NCBI GenBank assembly: GCA_022739095.1
Contig: JAIJEI010000038.1
Location: 1 to 13,481 of the forward strand
Direction of reading: 5' to 3'
Length of the DNA stretch: 13,481 nucleotides
Origin: Bifidobacterium sp.
GTDB taxonomy: Bacteria; Actinomycetota; Actinomycetes; Actinomycetales; Bifidobacteriaceae
A model generated the notes under the pieces. The model saw only the letters and a program-made list of their open reading frames with translations, had not been told where the DNA came from and ran no database searches. Shown piece by piece: positions 1 through 7,315 of the stretch. Both the position numbers and the translations under genes were made by a program. How positions within the stretch are numbered: position 1 is the first letter of the stretch; every line of letters begins with the position of its first letter.

Positions 1-20
1 AGATCCTTGATTTCCAGCAT
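1..20 (-). CDS. livF: LivF, branched-chain amino-acid ABC transporter ATPase (5' end only)
   Basis: Only the first codons are present, reading M-L-E-I-K-D toward the left edge, a typical start of the second ATPase of a branched-chain amino-acid importer. The ATG (20-18) overlaps the livG stop as ATGA, so the two are translationally coupled. An AAGGAG ribosome site sits 7 nt upstream, inside the end of livG. The LivF identity is inferred from operon position (livK-H-M-G then F) and these few residues; the rest of the gene is outside the window. Confidence 0.75.
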
Positions 21-883
21 CAGCGTGCTCCTTCTTCTTGAATCGTCTTGGCGATGCTCGGCTCCGGTTCAGCCTTGGATGTGGAATCGCCGTCGGCGTC
101 ATCATTGTTGTCACTGCCCAGATAGGCGGAGATGACCTGCGGGTTGTTGGCGATTTGCTCAGGCGTGCCGGATGCGATGGTGCGACCGTAATCCAGCACC
201 TGAATGCGCTGGCAGACGCTCATCACCAGGCTCATGTCATGTTCGATGAGCAGGATGGCGATGCCGAAACGGTCGCGGATCGTGTTGATGCAGTGCAACA
301 GATCCTCGGTTTCGGTGGGGTTCATACCTGCGGCCGGCTCGTCGAGCAGCAGCAGTTTCATGCCGGTGGCCAGAGCGCGCGCGATCTCGAGCTTGCGCTG
401 CTGGCCGTACGGCAGGTTGGCCGCCTGGGTGGTGGCCAGTCCCTCGAGGTTGAAGATGCGCAGCAGGTCGATGGCCTTCTCGTGCATCTCGTTCTCCTGC
501 TTCCAGAAGCCCGGGGTGCGGAAGATGGCGCTGCCCATACGGTAGGTGAACGACTCATCGAAGGCGACGAGCACGTTCTCCTCGACGGTGAGCTGCTTGA
601 ACAGTCGGATGTTCTGGAAGGTTCGGGCGATGCCGGCACGCACGACCTGATAGGTCTTCTTGCCGTTCATCCGGGTTCCGTCCAGCCAGAACTCGCCTTC
701 GGTGGGCTTGTACACGCCGGTCAGCAGGTTGAACACCGTGGTCTTGCCAGCGCCATTCGGGCCGATCAGACCGATAAGTTCACCCTTGTTGATGGTCATG
801 TTGAAGTCGGATACGGCCTTCAGGCCACCGAAGGTGATGCCGAGATGCTCGGCTTTGAGGATGGTTTGACTGTTATCGCTCAT
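20..883 (-). CDS. livG: LivG, branched-chain amino-acid ABC transporter ATP-binding protein
   Basis: Cytoplasmic ATPase subunit that powers import of leucine, isoleucine and valine together with LivF and the LivH/LivM pore. The 287-residue product shows Walker A GPNGAGKTT at 41-49, a Q-loop near ARTFQN (86-91), an LPYGQQ signature at 157-162 (the Liv-family variant of LSGGQ), Walker B LLLLDEP at 177-183 and the switch histidine in EHDM (215). The C-terminal ~30 residues are an acidic, low-complexity tail (DNNDDADGDS) beyond the usual ~255-residue LivG length. The ATG is 2 nt after the livM stop, with AGGAGG 7 nt upstream. The family call is firm; exact amino-acid preference is inferred. Confidence 0.93.
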   Translation of the reverse strand: MSDNSQTILKAEHLGITFGGLKAVSDFNMTINKGELIGLIGPNGAGKTTVFNLLTGVYKPTEGEFWLDGTRMNGKKTYQVVRAGIARTFQNIRLFKQLTVEENVLVAFDESFTYRMGSAIFRTPGFWKQENEMHEKAIDLLRIFNLEGLATTQAANLPYGQQRKLEIARALATGMKLLLLDEPAAGMNPTETEDLLHCINTIRDRFGIAILLIEHDMSLVMSVCQRIQVLDYGRTIASGTPEQIANNPQVISAYLGSDNNDDADGDSTSKAEPEPSIAKTIQEEGAR

Positions 884-885
884 GA

Positions 886-1968
886 TCAGGCCTCCTTCGT
901 TGCGGTCTCGGGGGTCTCCGGCTCGGCATCCGTCTTGGCGGCGGATTTTGCGCCTTTACCAGCCGTTCCGCGGAACAACATGCGGTTGACCAGCCTCGGC
1001 AGCGAGAACTCCCACGAACCGAAGATGCCTTGCGGGCGGAAGATCATGACCAGCACCAGCACCACCGAGTAGGCGAGCATGCGATAATCGGCGAAGGCAC
1101 GCAACAGCTCGGGCAGGATGGTCAGGCCGATGGCGGAAACGATCGAACCGGTGAGCGAGCCCATGCCGCCGAACACCACCATGATCACGTAGTTAATGGA
1201 GTTGAGCCAGCCAGCCATGGTCGGGTTCAACGAGCCGATGTACTGGGCGAAGATGCCGCCGGCGATGCCTGCGAAGAACGCGGAAATCGCGAACACCAAC
1301 ACCTTGAGATACGTGGTGTTGAGACCCGATGCACCAGCGGCGATCTCATCATCACGAATGGCTTTGACGGCACGGCCGTACCGGGAGCGACCGAACATGA
1401 AGAGCACGACCACGGTGACCACCATGATCCAGAACACGACATACAGGTTGGCGGTGCGGTCAATGCCGATCAGTGCCTGTCCGGCGGCGCCCTTGTCGAG
1501 GCCCATGCCACCGGCGACCTTGAGGTTCTGGATGATCACGCGAATGATCTCGCCGAAGCCCAGCGTGATGATGGCCAGGTAGTCGCCGTGCAAACGCAGC
1601 GCCGGGATACCGATCAGAATGCCGAACACGCAAGCCACCACGCCGCCAAGTAGCGTGGTGATCAGGAAACGGGTGGTGGGATCGACGCCGATGCCAGCGG
1701 CCACCATGTACTTGGAGGCCAGCGCGGCCACGTAGGCACCGATGGCCTCGAACCCGCAGCAGCCCAACGTCAGCTGTCCGAGCACGCCGATGGTGAGGTT
1801 CAGCGAGGTGGTCATGATAATGGCGATGCACGCGGTCATCATGATGCCCTTGATGTAGGAATCGGCCAGGCCGGATTCGCACAGCGCCATCACCACGCCG
1901 AAGGCGGCGAGGACGCCGATGAAGCATACCAGATAGGACTGTTTGGTGGAAAGCATTGTCTTCTTCAT
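886..1968 (-). CDS. livM: LivM, branched-chain amino-acid ABC transporter permease
   Basis: Integral membrane half of the Liv pore, pairing with LivH. The 360-residue product is dominated by about ten hydrophobic segments. It carries the LivM-type stretch SLNLTIGVLGQLTLG early on, and near residue 205 a cytoplasmic coupling loop (GRAVKAIRDDEIAAGASG) that contacts the ATPases. I chose the ATG at 1968 (MKKTMLSTK). A longer open frame starts 21 codons upstream, but it would run deep into livH and reads as non-membrane sequence. The chosen start lies 4 nt after the livH stop with a strong GGGGAGAAGG site upstream. The last ~30 residues are a charged Ala/Lys/Glu tail. Part of the livHMGF transcript. 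Confidence 0.92.
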   Translation of the reverse strand: MKKTMLSTKQSYLVCFIGVLAAFGVVMALCESGLADSYIKGIMMTACIAIIMTTSLNLTIGVLGQLTLGCCGFEAIGAYVAALASKYMVAAGIGVDPTTRFLITTLLGGVVACVFGILIGIPALRLHGDYLAIITLGFGEIIRVIIQNLKVAGGMGLDKGAAGQALIGIDRTANLYVVFWIMVVTVVVLFMFGRSRYGRAVKAIRDDEIAAGASGLNTTYLKVLVFAISAFFAGIAGGIFAQYIGSLNPTMAGWLNSINYVIMVVFGGMGSLTGSIVSAIGLTILPELLRAFADYRMLAYSVVLVLVMIFRPQGIFGSWEFSLPRLVNRMLFRGTAGKGAKSAAKTDAEPETPETATKEA

Positions 1969-1972
1969 CGGA

Positions 1973-2896
1973 TCAGACCTTCTCCCCTTCGTTCTTGCCC
2001 ATGATGCCGGACGGTTTGACGAGCAGCACAATGATCAGGATGGCGAACACGATGGCATCGGAGAATGCCGAGGTGATGATGCCGCCCGTAATGGTACCGA
2101 TATAGGCCTTGGTGAGGCTTTCGATCAGTCCGATGGCCAGACCGCCGATCATGGCACCGGGAATGGAACCGATGCCGCCGAGCACGGCGGCGACGAATGC
2201 CTTAAGACCCAGCATGGCGCCCATCATCGGGGAGACTTGTGGGTAGGCGGCGCAGTACATCAGCGAGGCGACTGCGGCCAGGCCGGAGCCGATGGCGAAG
2301 GTCAGGGCAATGGTAGAGTTCACATTGATGCCCATGAGCACGGCGGCTTCCTTATCTTCGGAAACGGCGCGCATGGCCTTGCCTTGGCGGGTGAATTTGA
2401 CGAACAGTTGCAGACCGGCCATGATGACCAGGCCGATGACGATGGTCAGCAGGGTGTCGCCCGGCAGTTTCAGTTTGCCGAACGCGATGGATGGCAGGTG
2501 GAAAATGGTCGGCACGGTCTGGAAGTCGGCGCCGAAGACGGCTTGGGAACCATTCTCCAGCAACAGTGACATGGCGATTGCGGTGATCAGGGCCGTCATG
2601 GAATTGCCCTTTTCACGCACCGGCTTGTACGCGGCCTTTTCGACGATGACGCCGACGGCCACACAAACCAGAATGGCGGGAATGACCGCCACCCAGGCGG
2701 GCAGTCCCATAGCGACGATTGCGGGAATGGTGAGCATCAGCACATAGGCGCCGACCATGATGAAATCGCCGTGGGCGAAGTTGATCAGTCGAATAATGCC
2801 GTAGACCATGGTGTAGCCCAATGCCACCAGCGCGTACACGCTGCCGATTTTCAGGCCGTTGAACAACTGGCCGACAAACATGATGATTTGATCCAT
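1973..2896 (-). CDS. livH: LivH, branched-chain amino-acid ABC transporter permease
   Basis: The other membrane half of the Liv importer, 307 residues with about eight hydrophobic segments. The family hallmark RLINFAHGDFIMVGAY is at about 36-51. A coupling loop follows in the second half (GKAMRAVSEDKEAAVLMGIN). A GTG directly precedes the ATG in frame. I prefer the ATG because the AAGGGGG ribosome site is then about 7 nt away instead of about 4. The 214-nt gap to livK contains a strong stem-loop, so livHMG may be expressed at a lower level than the binding protein. Confidence 0.92.
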   Translation of the reverse strand: MDQIIMFVGQLFNGLKIGSVYALVALGYTMVYGIIRLINFAHGDFIMVGAYVLMLTIPAIVAMGLPAWVAVIPAILVCVAVGVIVEKAAYKPVREKGNSMTALITAIAMSLLLENGSQAVFGADFQTVPTIFHLPSIAFGKLKLPGDTLLTIVIGLVIMAGLQLFVKFTRQGKAMRAVSEDKEAAVLMGINVNSTIALTFAIGSGLAAVASLMYCAAYPQVSPMMGAMLGLKAFVAAVLGGIGSIPGAMIGGLAIGLIESLTKAYIGTITGGIITSAFSDAIVFAILIIVLLVKPSGIMGKNEGEKV

Positions 2897-3024
2897 CACT
2901 GCTCCCCCTTTCTTGTAAGTATTGCGATTGTTGTCTGCGATGAATGCGCAGAATCATTGGTATATCTGTTGCGAATAATGTGGTGCCGTACGACGCGATG
3001 CGATGCCCCATGAAAACACGAAAG

Positions 3025-3053
3025 GGAGAGGGCCGGTGAACCGGCCACTCTCC
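3025..3053 (-). terminator. Stem-loop downstream of livK (terminator or attenuator)
   Basis: A GGAGAG/CTCTCC outer stem stacks on GGCCGGT/ACCGGCC with a tiny TGAA loop and one bulged base. It lies 58 nt after the livK stop. On the minus strand it is followed by CCCTTTCGTGTTTTC, T-rich but interrupted. This fits partial termination between the abundant binding protein and the membrane components. How complete the termination is cannot be judged from sequence. Confidence 0.7.
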
Positions 3054-3110
3054 TGTTCATGCGGACATCATGTTATGACATCGGAATCATGCGGCGAAAA
3101 TTCATGGAAT

Positions 3111-4298
3111 TCACTTGGGCTGCACGGTGGTGTTGTACACCGGCTTGCCGTCCTTCATTTCCAGCACGATGACGGACTTGGTCGGGGAACCGGACTTGTC
3201 CATCGTGAACTTGCCGGTCACACCGTCGAAGTTCATGCCGGCCACGGCGTTGCGCACATCCTCACGGGTGGCGTTCTTGCCGGCCTTCTCGATGGCCTGT
3301 TTGAGCATGTAGATGGTGTCGTAGCCCAAAGCGGCGAAGGTGTTCGGCTCGGCGTTGTTCTTCTCCTTGTAGGACTTGATGAAGTCCTGCACCTTGGTGT
3401 TGGTGTTGTCGTCGGCGGAGTAGTGGGTGGTGTAGTAGGTCTTGTTGTACTGAGACTTGTCACCGGTGAGCTTGAGACCGTCGTAGCCGTCAGGGCCCAT
3501 CACGTAGCCTTCGAAGCCCACGGAACGAGCCTGCGGAATGATGTACGGGCCGGCCACGGAGTAGTAGTACGGCGCGTAGAGCAGCTCGGCGCCGGAAGCC
3601 TGGATCTTCTGCAGCTGGGCGGAGTATTCGGTGTCGTCGGCGGAGGAGGAGCTCTCCTTGTCCACCACTTCGAGGCCAAGCTTCTCGGCGGCCTTGGCGA
3701 AGGCCTCGCCCACACCGGAGGAGTACGGGTCGCCGGTGCCGTAGAGCACTGCGACCTTCTTGACCTTCAGGTTCTCGGCAGCGAAACGAGCGGCCACCTC
3801 ACCCTGGTAGGAGTCCTTGAAGCAGGTGCGGAACAGGTAGTTGCCGGTTTCGATGGAGTCGGAGGTAGCGGCCGGGGCGATGCTGACCAACTTGGCCTGA
3901 TCGGCCAGCGGAGCCACGGCGGCAGTGGTGGCGGAGATGGTCGGTCCTGCCACGGCGAGCACGTTGTTGTCGCCGGACAGCTTGTTGAAGGCATTGGAAG
4001 CCTCGGTGGCATCGCCCTTATCGTCCATGGACTCGAGCTTGACCTTCTTGCCGTTGATGCCGCCCTTGGCGTTGATCTCGGACACGGCCAGCTCGAAGCC
4101 CTTGACCTCGGCCTCGCCGTAAGCGGCGGCGGTACCGGAGTTGGTGGTCACGGTGCCGATGGTGATGGAGTCGCCGGAGGCCTTGGCGTTGGAGCTGGAG
4201 GAATCATCCATGCTACCGCCGGAGCAGCCCGCAAGGGACAGCGCCATTACCGCGGCCGCACTGGCCGCAATGAACTTAGTGGAGAACTTCACGTTCAT
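3111..4298 (-). CDS. livK: LivK-type branched-chain amino-acid binding lipoprotein
   Basis: Extracellular substrate-binding protein that captures branched-chain amino acids and delivers them to LivHM. The 395-residue product begins with a lipoprotein signal: basic start MNVKFSTK, hydrophobic core, and lipobox L-A-G-C with the lipidated Cys at 25, then a Ser/Gly/Asn-rich linker. The mature part is a type I periplasmic-binding (Peripla_BP_6) fold, seen in SITIGTVTTNSGTAAAYGEAEVKGFELAVSEIN-like sequence near its start and YDTIYMLKQAI later. I chose the ATG at 4298 because an AAGGAAGAGG site precedes it; an upstream in-frame ATG ten codons earlier would put that site inside the protein. It is first in the liv operon. 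Substrate may be broader than Leu/Ile/Val. Confidence 0.9.
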   Translation of the reverse strand: MNVKFSTKFIAASAAAVMALSLAGCSGGSMDDSSSSNAKASGDSITIGTVTTNSGTAAAYGEAEVKGFELAVSEINAKGGINGKKVKLESMDDKGDATEASNAFNKLSGDNNVLAVAGPTISATTAAVAPLADQAKLVSIAPAATSDSIETGNYLFRTCFKDSYQGEVAARFAAENLKVKKVAVLYGTGDPYSSGVGEAFAKAAEKLGLEVVDKESSSSADDTEYSAQLQKIQASGAELLYAPYYYSVAGPYIIPQARSVGFEGYVMGPDGYDGLKLTGDKSQYNKTYYTTHYSADDNTNTKVQDFIKSYKEKNNAEPNTFAALGYDTIYMLKQAIEKAGKNATREDVRNAVAGMNFDGVTGKFTMDKSGSPTKSVIVLEMKDGKPVYNTTVQPK

Positions 4299-4452
4299 CC
4301 TCTTCCTTCTTCCTTGGTATTTCAACATCGTTCAACTCAATCGTCGCGCGGGATATGCGCGTGAGACGTCCATCCACATACAACGGAATCGCATCGCGGC
4401 TCGTGGCCGTCACCTTGCGTCTCTCTCAATCATTCGATGTTTGTCGCGGACT

Positions 4453-4482
4453 GTTATACCCAGACCGACTTTGAAGCCGCAA
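4453..4482 (-). promoter_or_regulatory. Candidate livK (liv operon) promoter
   Basis: On the minus strand TTGCGG (4482-4477) and TATAAC (4458-4453) are separated by 18 nt. The -10 matches the sigma-70 consensus at five of six positions. Transcription would start near 4446, giving a leader of about 150 nt before livK. Position and motif support it; there is no direct evidence. Confidence 0.5.
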
Positions 4483-4515
4483 TAACCTGCTCTTATTATG
4501 AGACAGCGTAATTGC

Positions 4516-4593
4516 GGAAAATGAGAAGAAGATTCCGGGAAAACGCGGAAAAATACAGGAAAAGCCTGAAATTTTTGGAAAATATCAGGAAAC
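4516..4593. repeat. Phased GGAAAA tracts upstream of the liv promoter
   Basis: GGAAAA occurs at 4516, 4538, 4547, 4558 and 4577, and GGAAA again at 4588. Steps of 22, 9, 11, 19 and 11 nt are close to multiples of one helical turn. Such phased A-tracts are known to bend DNA. They sit about 35-110 bp upstream of the candidate livK -35 box and overlap the prmC 3' end. Confidence 0.45.
4565..4589 (-). terminator. AT-rich stem-loop overlapping the prmC stop codon
   Basis: On the minus strand CCTGA-T-ATTTT pairs with AAAAT-T-TCAGG around a 3-nt loop: ten pairs with one T-T mismatch. It is followed by CTTTTCCTGTATTTTTCC. The prmC stop TGA lies inside the left arm. The stem is weak (mostly A-T pairs) but placement and T-rich tail suit a prmC terminator. 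Confidence 0.5.
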
Positions 4594-5469
4594 CGCGAAC
4601 AGATAGCGATCCCGGCCGGTCCAATCCTTGCCGGTGTGGGCCGCGGTAAATCCGGTGGCCCTGGCATAGGCCACCAGACGCTCACCTTGAGTGAGATCAT
4701 GCTCCATGACCAATGCGCCGCCTGGCTTGAGCAGTCGGTACGCGCGTTCGATAATGCGCTCAGGGATGAGCGTGCCGTCCGCCGAACCGCCGTACAGGGC
4801 CAGTTCAGGGTCCCAGTCGCGTACTTCCGGCTGTTCGGGGATGTCGGTTTGCGGCACGTAGGGCGGGTTGGTGATGACGATGTCGATGGTGCCGTCGAGT
4901 TGCGCCAGCGTGGCCAGTGACATGGCGTCGGCGACTTCCAGTTGGTAATTGGAGGCGATGGAGGGGTATCGTTTCGCGGTTACCGCCAGATTGCGCCGGG
5001 TCCATTCGGCGGTACGTGGGGATAATTCGACGGCCCATACCTGACTGCCGGGCACTTCGCTGACTATCGACAGGCCGATGGCACCGGAGCCGGCGCACAG
5101 GTCGACCATGCGCGGGTGGATCATGCCGTGCTGGGTCAGCCAGTCAAGACCGGCCTGGACTACGGTTTCGGTTTCCGGGCGCGGGATAAAGACGCCGGGG
5201 CCCACCTGCAGGTCGAGATAGCGGAAGGGCGTGTGGCCGGTGATGTATTGGAGCGGCTCGCGTTTGGCGCGTCGGACAAGCATGGTGTGGAAGTCGGCCA
5301 GCTGTTCAGTCGCGCCCAGACTCTCCCCCATAAGCATGGCCTTGTCGATGTCGCGCAACTCGGCGTTCACGGCTTCGGCCAGCAACAGTTTGGCGTCATG
5401 TTCAGGCGTCTCGATGCCGGCTTCGCGCAACTGCGCGGCGGCTTGACGAATCAGGTCGGCGGTAATCAT
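4585..5469 (-). CDS. prmC: PrmC, release-factor glutamine N5-methyltransferase
   Basis: Uses S-adenosylmethionine to methylate the glutamine of the GGQ motif in class I release factors, raising termination efficiency. The 294-residue product has the helical N-terminal release-factor-binding domain (about 1-80), the family segment FIPRPETE (94-101), the SAM-binding motif DLCAGSGAIG (123-132) and the catalytic NPPY (201-204). Length is typical. The ATG at 5469 has a modest GATAGGG upstream. Its substrate PrfA is encoded immediately upstream; the 140-nt gap between them contains a perfect 29-bp inverted repeat, so co-transcription may be interrupted or processed there. Confidence 0.95.
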   Translation of the reverse strand: MITADLIRQAAAQLREAGIETPEHDAKLLLAEAVNAELRDIDKAMLMGESLGATEQLADFHTMLVRRAKREPLQYITGHTPFRYLDLQVGPGVFIPRPETETVVQAGLDWLTQHGMIHPRMVDLCAGSGAIGLSIVSEVPGSQVWAVELSPRTAEWTRRNLAVTAKRYPSIASNYQLEVADAMSLATLAQLDGTIDIVITNPPYVPQTDIPEQPEVRDWDPELALYGGSADGTLIPERIIERAYRLLKPGGALVMEHDLTQGERLVAYARATGFTAAHTGKDWTGRDRYLFAVS

Positions 5470-5509
5470 TACACCCTATCTTCCGGTGCCTAGAGTATTG
5501 CACGCGTAA

Positions 5510-5600
5510 GGGTTTGGCCGGTAGATGCGATGCTCGACCGTAAAAAACTCGGCCTGAGCGGCCCGGAGCGTGTCGAGCATCGCATCTACCGGCCAAACCC
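5510..5600. repeat. Perfect 29-bp inverted repeat between prfA and prmC
   Basis: The arms 5510-5538 and 5572-5600 are exact reverse complements over 29 bases (outer ends GGGTTTGGCC / GGCCAAACCC). The 33-nt spacer has its own GGCC-tgagc-GGCC mini-stem. The element begins 9 nt past the prfA stop. It lacks a T-run at the prmC-proximal edge (CCC then TTACGCG), so it is not a classic intrinsic terminator. It may be a mobile palindromic repeat, an RNase III-type processing site, or a transcript-stabilising hairpin. Confidence 0.9.
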
Positions 5601-5609
5601 GCCCATATA

Positions 5610-6698
5610 TCACTGCTGGTTGGCCAGACGGTCGGCTTCGTCGGCTTGGATGTCAGAATCGATGACGGCCTGCAGGTCGCCGTCGAGCACGGCGTCAAGG
5701 TTGTAGGCCTTGTAATTCGTGCGATGATCGACGATACGGTTTTCCGGGAAGTTGTATGTGCGGATTCGCTCGGAGCGGTCAAGCGAACGCACCTGCGAGT
5801 GACGCATGTCGGCGGCCTCGGCGGCCTCCTGCTCATGTTTCATGGCCAGCAGGCGGGACTTCAGTACGCGCAGCGCGGCGGCGCGGTTCTGGATCTGCGA
5901 CTTCTCATCCTGCATGTTCACCGTGATGCCGGTGGGCAGGTGGGTCATGCGCACGGCGGAATACGTGGTGTTCACGGACTGGCCGCCGGGGCCGGAGCTC
6001 ATGAAGATGTCGATCTTCAGGTCTTTCGGATCGATCTCAATCTCGTCGTCGTCCTCGTCGGCTTCGGGGAACACGATGACGCCGGCCGCGGAAGTCTGGA
6101 TACGGCCCTGCGATTCGGTGACGGGGATGCGCTGCACACGGTGTACGCCGCCCTCGTATTTCATCGAAGCCCACACGCCGTCTTCGGGAGCGGGCGTGCC
6201 CTTGGCGCGGATGGCGATCTGTACGTCCTTGACGCCGCCGAGCTCGGTGGTGTTCTCGGACTGCACGTTCACGCTCCAGCCACGCTTCTCGGCGTAACGG
6301 GTGTACATGCGCAGCAGGTCGCCGGCGAACAGTGCGGCTTCTTCGCCGCCGGTGCCAGCCTTGATTTCCATGATGGTGTCGCGCGCGTCATCCGGGTCAC
6401 GCGGGATCAGCGCGGTCCTGAGCTTGTCCTCGGCAGCCGGCAGCTCGGATTCGAGTCGCTTGGCCTCGTCGGCGAAATCGGCGTCTTCGGCGGCCATTTC
6501 CTGGGCAGCTTCCAAATCATCCTTAATCTGCAGCCAAGTCTTGTAAGCGCCTACGATGGCACCCAGTTCGGCGTGACGACGGCCCAGCTTGCGCAGCTTG
6601 TCCGGATTGGACACGACTTCGGTGCTCGCCATCTGTTCTTCGATGGACTGGTACTCCTCCAGCGCGGTTGCCGCCGCCGGGAACTGTTCGTCTGCCAT
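5610..6698 (-). CDS. prfA: Peptide chain release factor 1
   Basis: Recognises UAA and UAG in the ribosomal A site and triggers peptide release. The 362-residue product has a coiled N-terminal domain (1-100), the GTGGEEA segment (115-121), the tripeptide codon-recognition motif P-V-T (192-194) that marks RF1 rather than RF2, and the catalytic GGQ at 238-240, whose Gln is the PrmC target. An acidic stretch EADEDDDEIEID (212-223) follows the recognition domain. There is no programmed frameshift, as expected for RF1. The ATG at 6698 has only a weak GAAGAAAG site. A consensus -35 TTGACA (6776-6771, minus) lies upstream, but no good -10 accompanies it. Confidence 0.97.
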   Translation of the reverse strand: MADEQFPAAATALEEYQSIEEQMASTEVVSNPDKLRKLGRRHAELGAIVGAYKTWLQIKDDLEAAQEMAAEDADFADEAKRLESELPAAEDKLRTALIPRDPDDARDTIMEIKAGTGGEEAALFAGDLLRMYTRYAEKRGWSVNVQSENTTELGGVKDVQIAIRAKGTPAPEDGVWASMKYEGGVHRVQRIPVTESQGRIQTSAAGVIVFPEADEDDDEIEIDPKDLKIDIFMSSGPGGQSVNTTYSAVRMTHLPTGITVNMQDEKSQIQNRAAALRVLKSRLLAMKHEQEAAEAADMRHSQVRSLDRSERIRTYNFPENRIVDHRTNYKAYNLDAVLDGDLQAVIDSDIQADEADRLANQQ

Positions 6699-6783
6699 AA
6701 CACACTTTCTTCTGTATGGTGCTGTTCTGTTCGGTTATTCGGTTGCGCAGGTCGATGCTGCAACAAAACTTGTCAAAGAATAC

Positions 6784-6842
6784 AAAAACGCCAGTCCTCG
6801 ATCGGGTATGCCGGAGCATGCCAAATCGAATCGGACTGGCGT
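6784..6842 (-). terminator. rpmE intrinsic terminator
   Basis: A 10-bp perfect stem (6788-6797 with 6833-6842, ACGCCAGTCC) encloses a second hairpin (6805-6811 with 6816-6822, cgga loop). On the minus strand a T5 run follows directly (complement of 6784-6788), with further T-rich sequence. It starts 9 nt past the rpmE stop and separates rpmE from prfA. Confidence 0.85.
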
Positions 6843-6850
6843 GAAGTATG

Positions 6851-7063
6851 CTACTTGCTCTTCTTGCCGTAGCGCTTCTCGAAGCGAGCAACGCGGCCAC
6901 CGGTGTCAAGAATCTTCTGCTTGCCGGTGTAGAACGGGTGGCACTGAGAGCACACGTCAACGAACATGTGATCTTCCTTGCCAGCGGTGCGGGTCACGAA
7001 GGTGTTGCCGCACGAGCACGTCACCTCAACGGGATGGTAATCAGGATGGATACCCTGCTGCAT
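6851..7063 (-). CDS. rpmE: 50S ribosomal protein L31 (zinc-binding, C+ type)
   Basis: Component of the large ribosomal subunit. The 70-residue product begins MQQGIHPDYHPVEVTC and has four cysteines, C16-x-C18 and C38-x-x-C41, the zinc site of C+ L31 proteins. The C-terminus is basic (RFEKRYGKKSK). I chose the ATG at 7063 because AGGAG lies 7-8 nt upstream and homologues start there; a longer open frame upstream is arginine-rich non-family sequence. rpmE next to prfA is a common bacterial arrangement. Confidence 0.97.
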   Translation of the reverse strand: MQQGIHPDYHPVEVTCSCGNTFVTRTAGKEDHMFVDVCSQCHPFYTGKQKILDTGGRVARFEKRYGKKSK

Positions 7064-7137
7064 TTTACGTCTCCTATGGATTCGGGGGACCCGGGTCGTC
7101 ATGCCCCTATGGCAAGACGTGAACCGGAACCTAAGGG

Positions 7138-7143
7138 ATTGTA
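7138..7143 (-). promoter_or_regulatory. Possible -10 box for rpmE
   Basis: TACAAT on the minus strand matches TATAAT at five of six positions and lies 75 nt upstream of rpmE. No convincing -35 box was found at 16-18 nt, so this is tentative. Confidence 0.3.
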
Positions 7144-7200
7144 CGCGCCTATCTGGACGTGAAGACGCGCTGCGCCGCCGCAGGAGACGACGCAAAAGAG

Positions 7201-7274
7201 TGGGGCCGCAGGGGCTTGAACCCTGGACCGGGCGATTATGAGTCGCATGCTCTAACCGACTGAGCTACGGCCCC
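7201..7274 (-). tRNA. tRNA with CAT anticodon (elongator Met, or Ile2)
   Basis: The minus strand folds as a cloverleaf: acceptor GGGGCCG/CGGCCCC, D-stem GCTC/GAGC, anticodon arm TGCGA-CTCATAA-TCGCC, five-base variable loop CGGTC, T-stem CAGGG/CCCTG with TTCAAGC loop, and discriminator A. CCA is not encoded. It is not initiator tRNA: G1-C72 is paired and the three G-C anticodon-stem pairs are absent. The T27-C43 pair is a mismatch. The GCGA/TCGC anticodon stem resembles tRNA-Ile2, whose CAT is modified by TilS to read AUA, so the amino acid is ambiguous between Met and Ile. Confidence 0.92.
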
Positions 7275-7306
7275 ACGTTCGCTGCGTAAAACAGCCAACT
7301 TACCAA

Positions 7307-7315
7307 AGTGTAGCA
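7307..7315 (-). promoter_or_regulatory. Extended -10 promoter element for the tRNA
   Basis: TGCTACACT on the minus strand is an extended -10 (TGn plus TACACT). It is placed so that transcription would begin about 25 nt upstream of the tRNA. The -35 region is poor, which extended -10 promoters tolerate. Confidence 0.45.

Noticed and set aside
2900..3024. A separate livH promoter in the livK-livH gap
   Set aside because: Only a loose TATACC with no acceptable -35 was found, so there is no support for calling one.
3003..4364. A 453-residue plus-strand open frame antisense to livK
   Set aside because: It mirrors livK codon bias; the product is low-complexity Gly/Val/His-rich, and livK is an obvious real gene on the other strand.
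5646..6872. A 408-residue plus-strand open frame antisense to prfA
   Set aside because: It is a GC-rich codon shadow of prfA with no family motifs, and it crosses the rpmE terminator.
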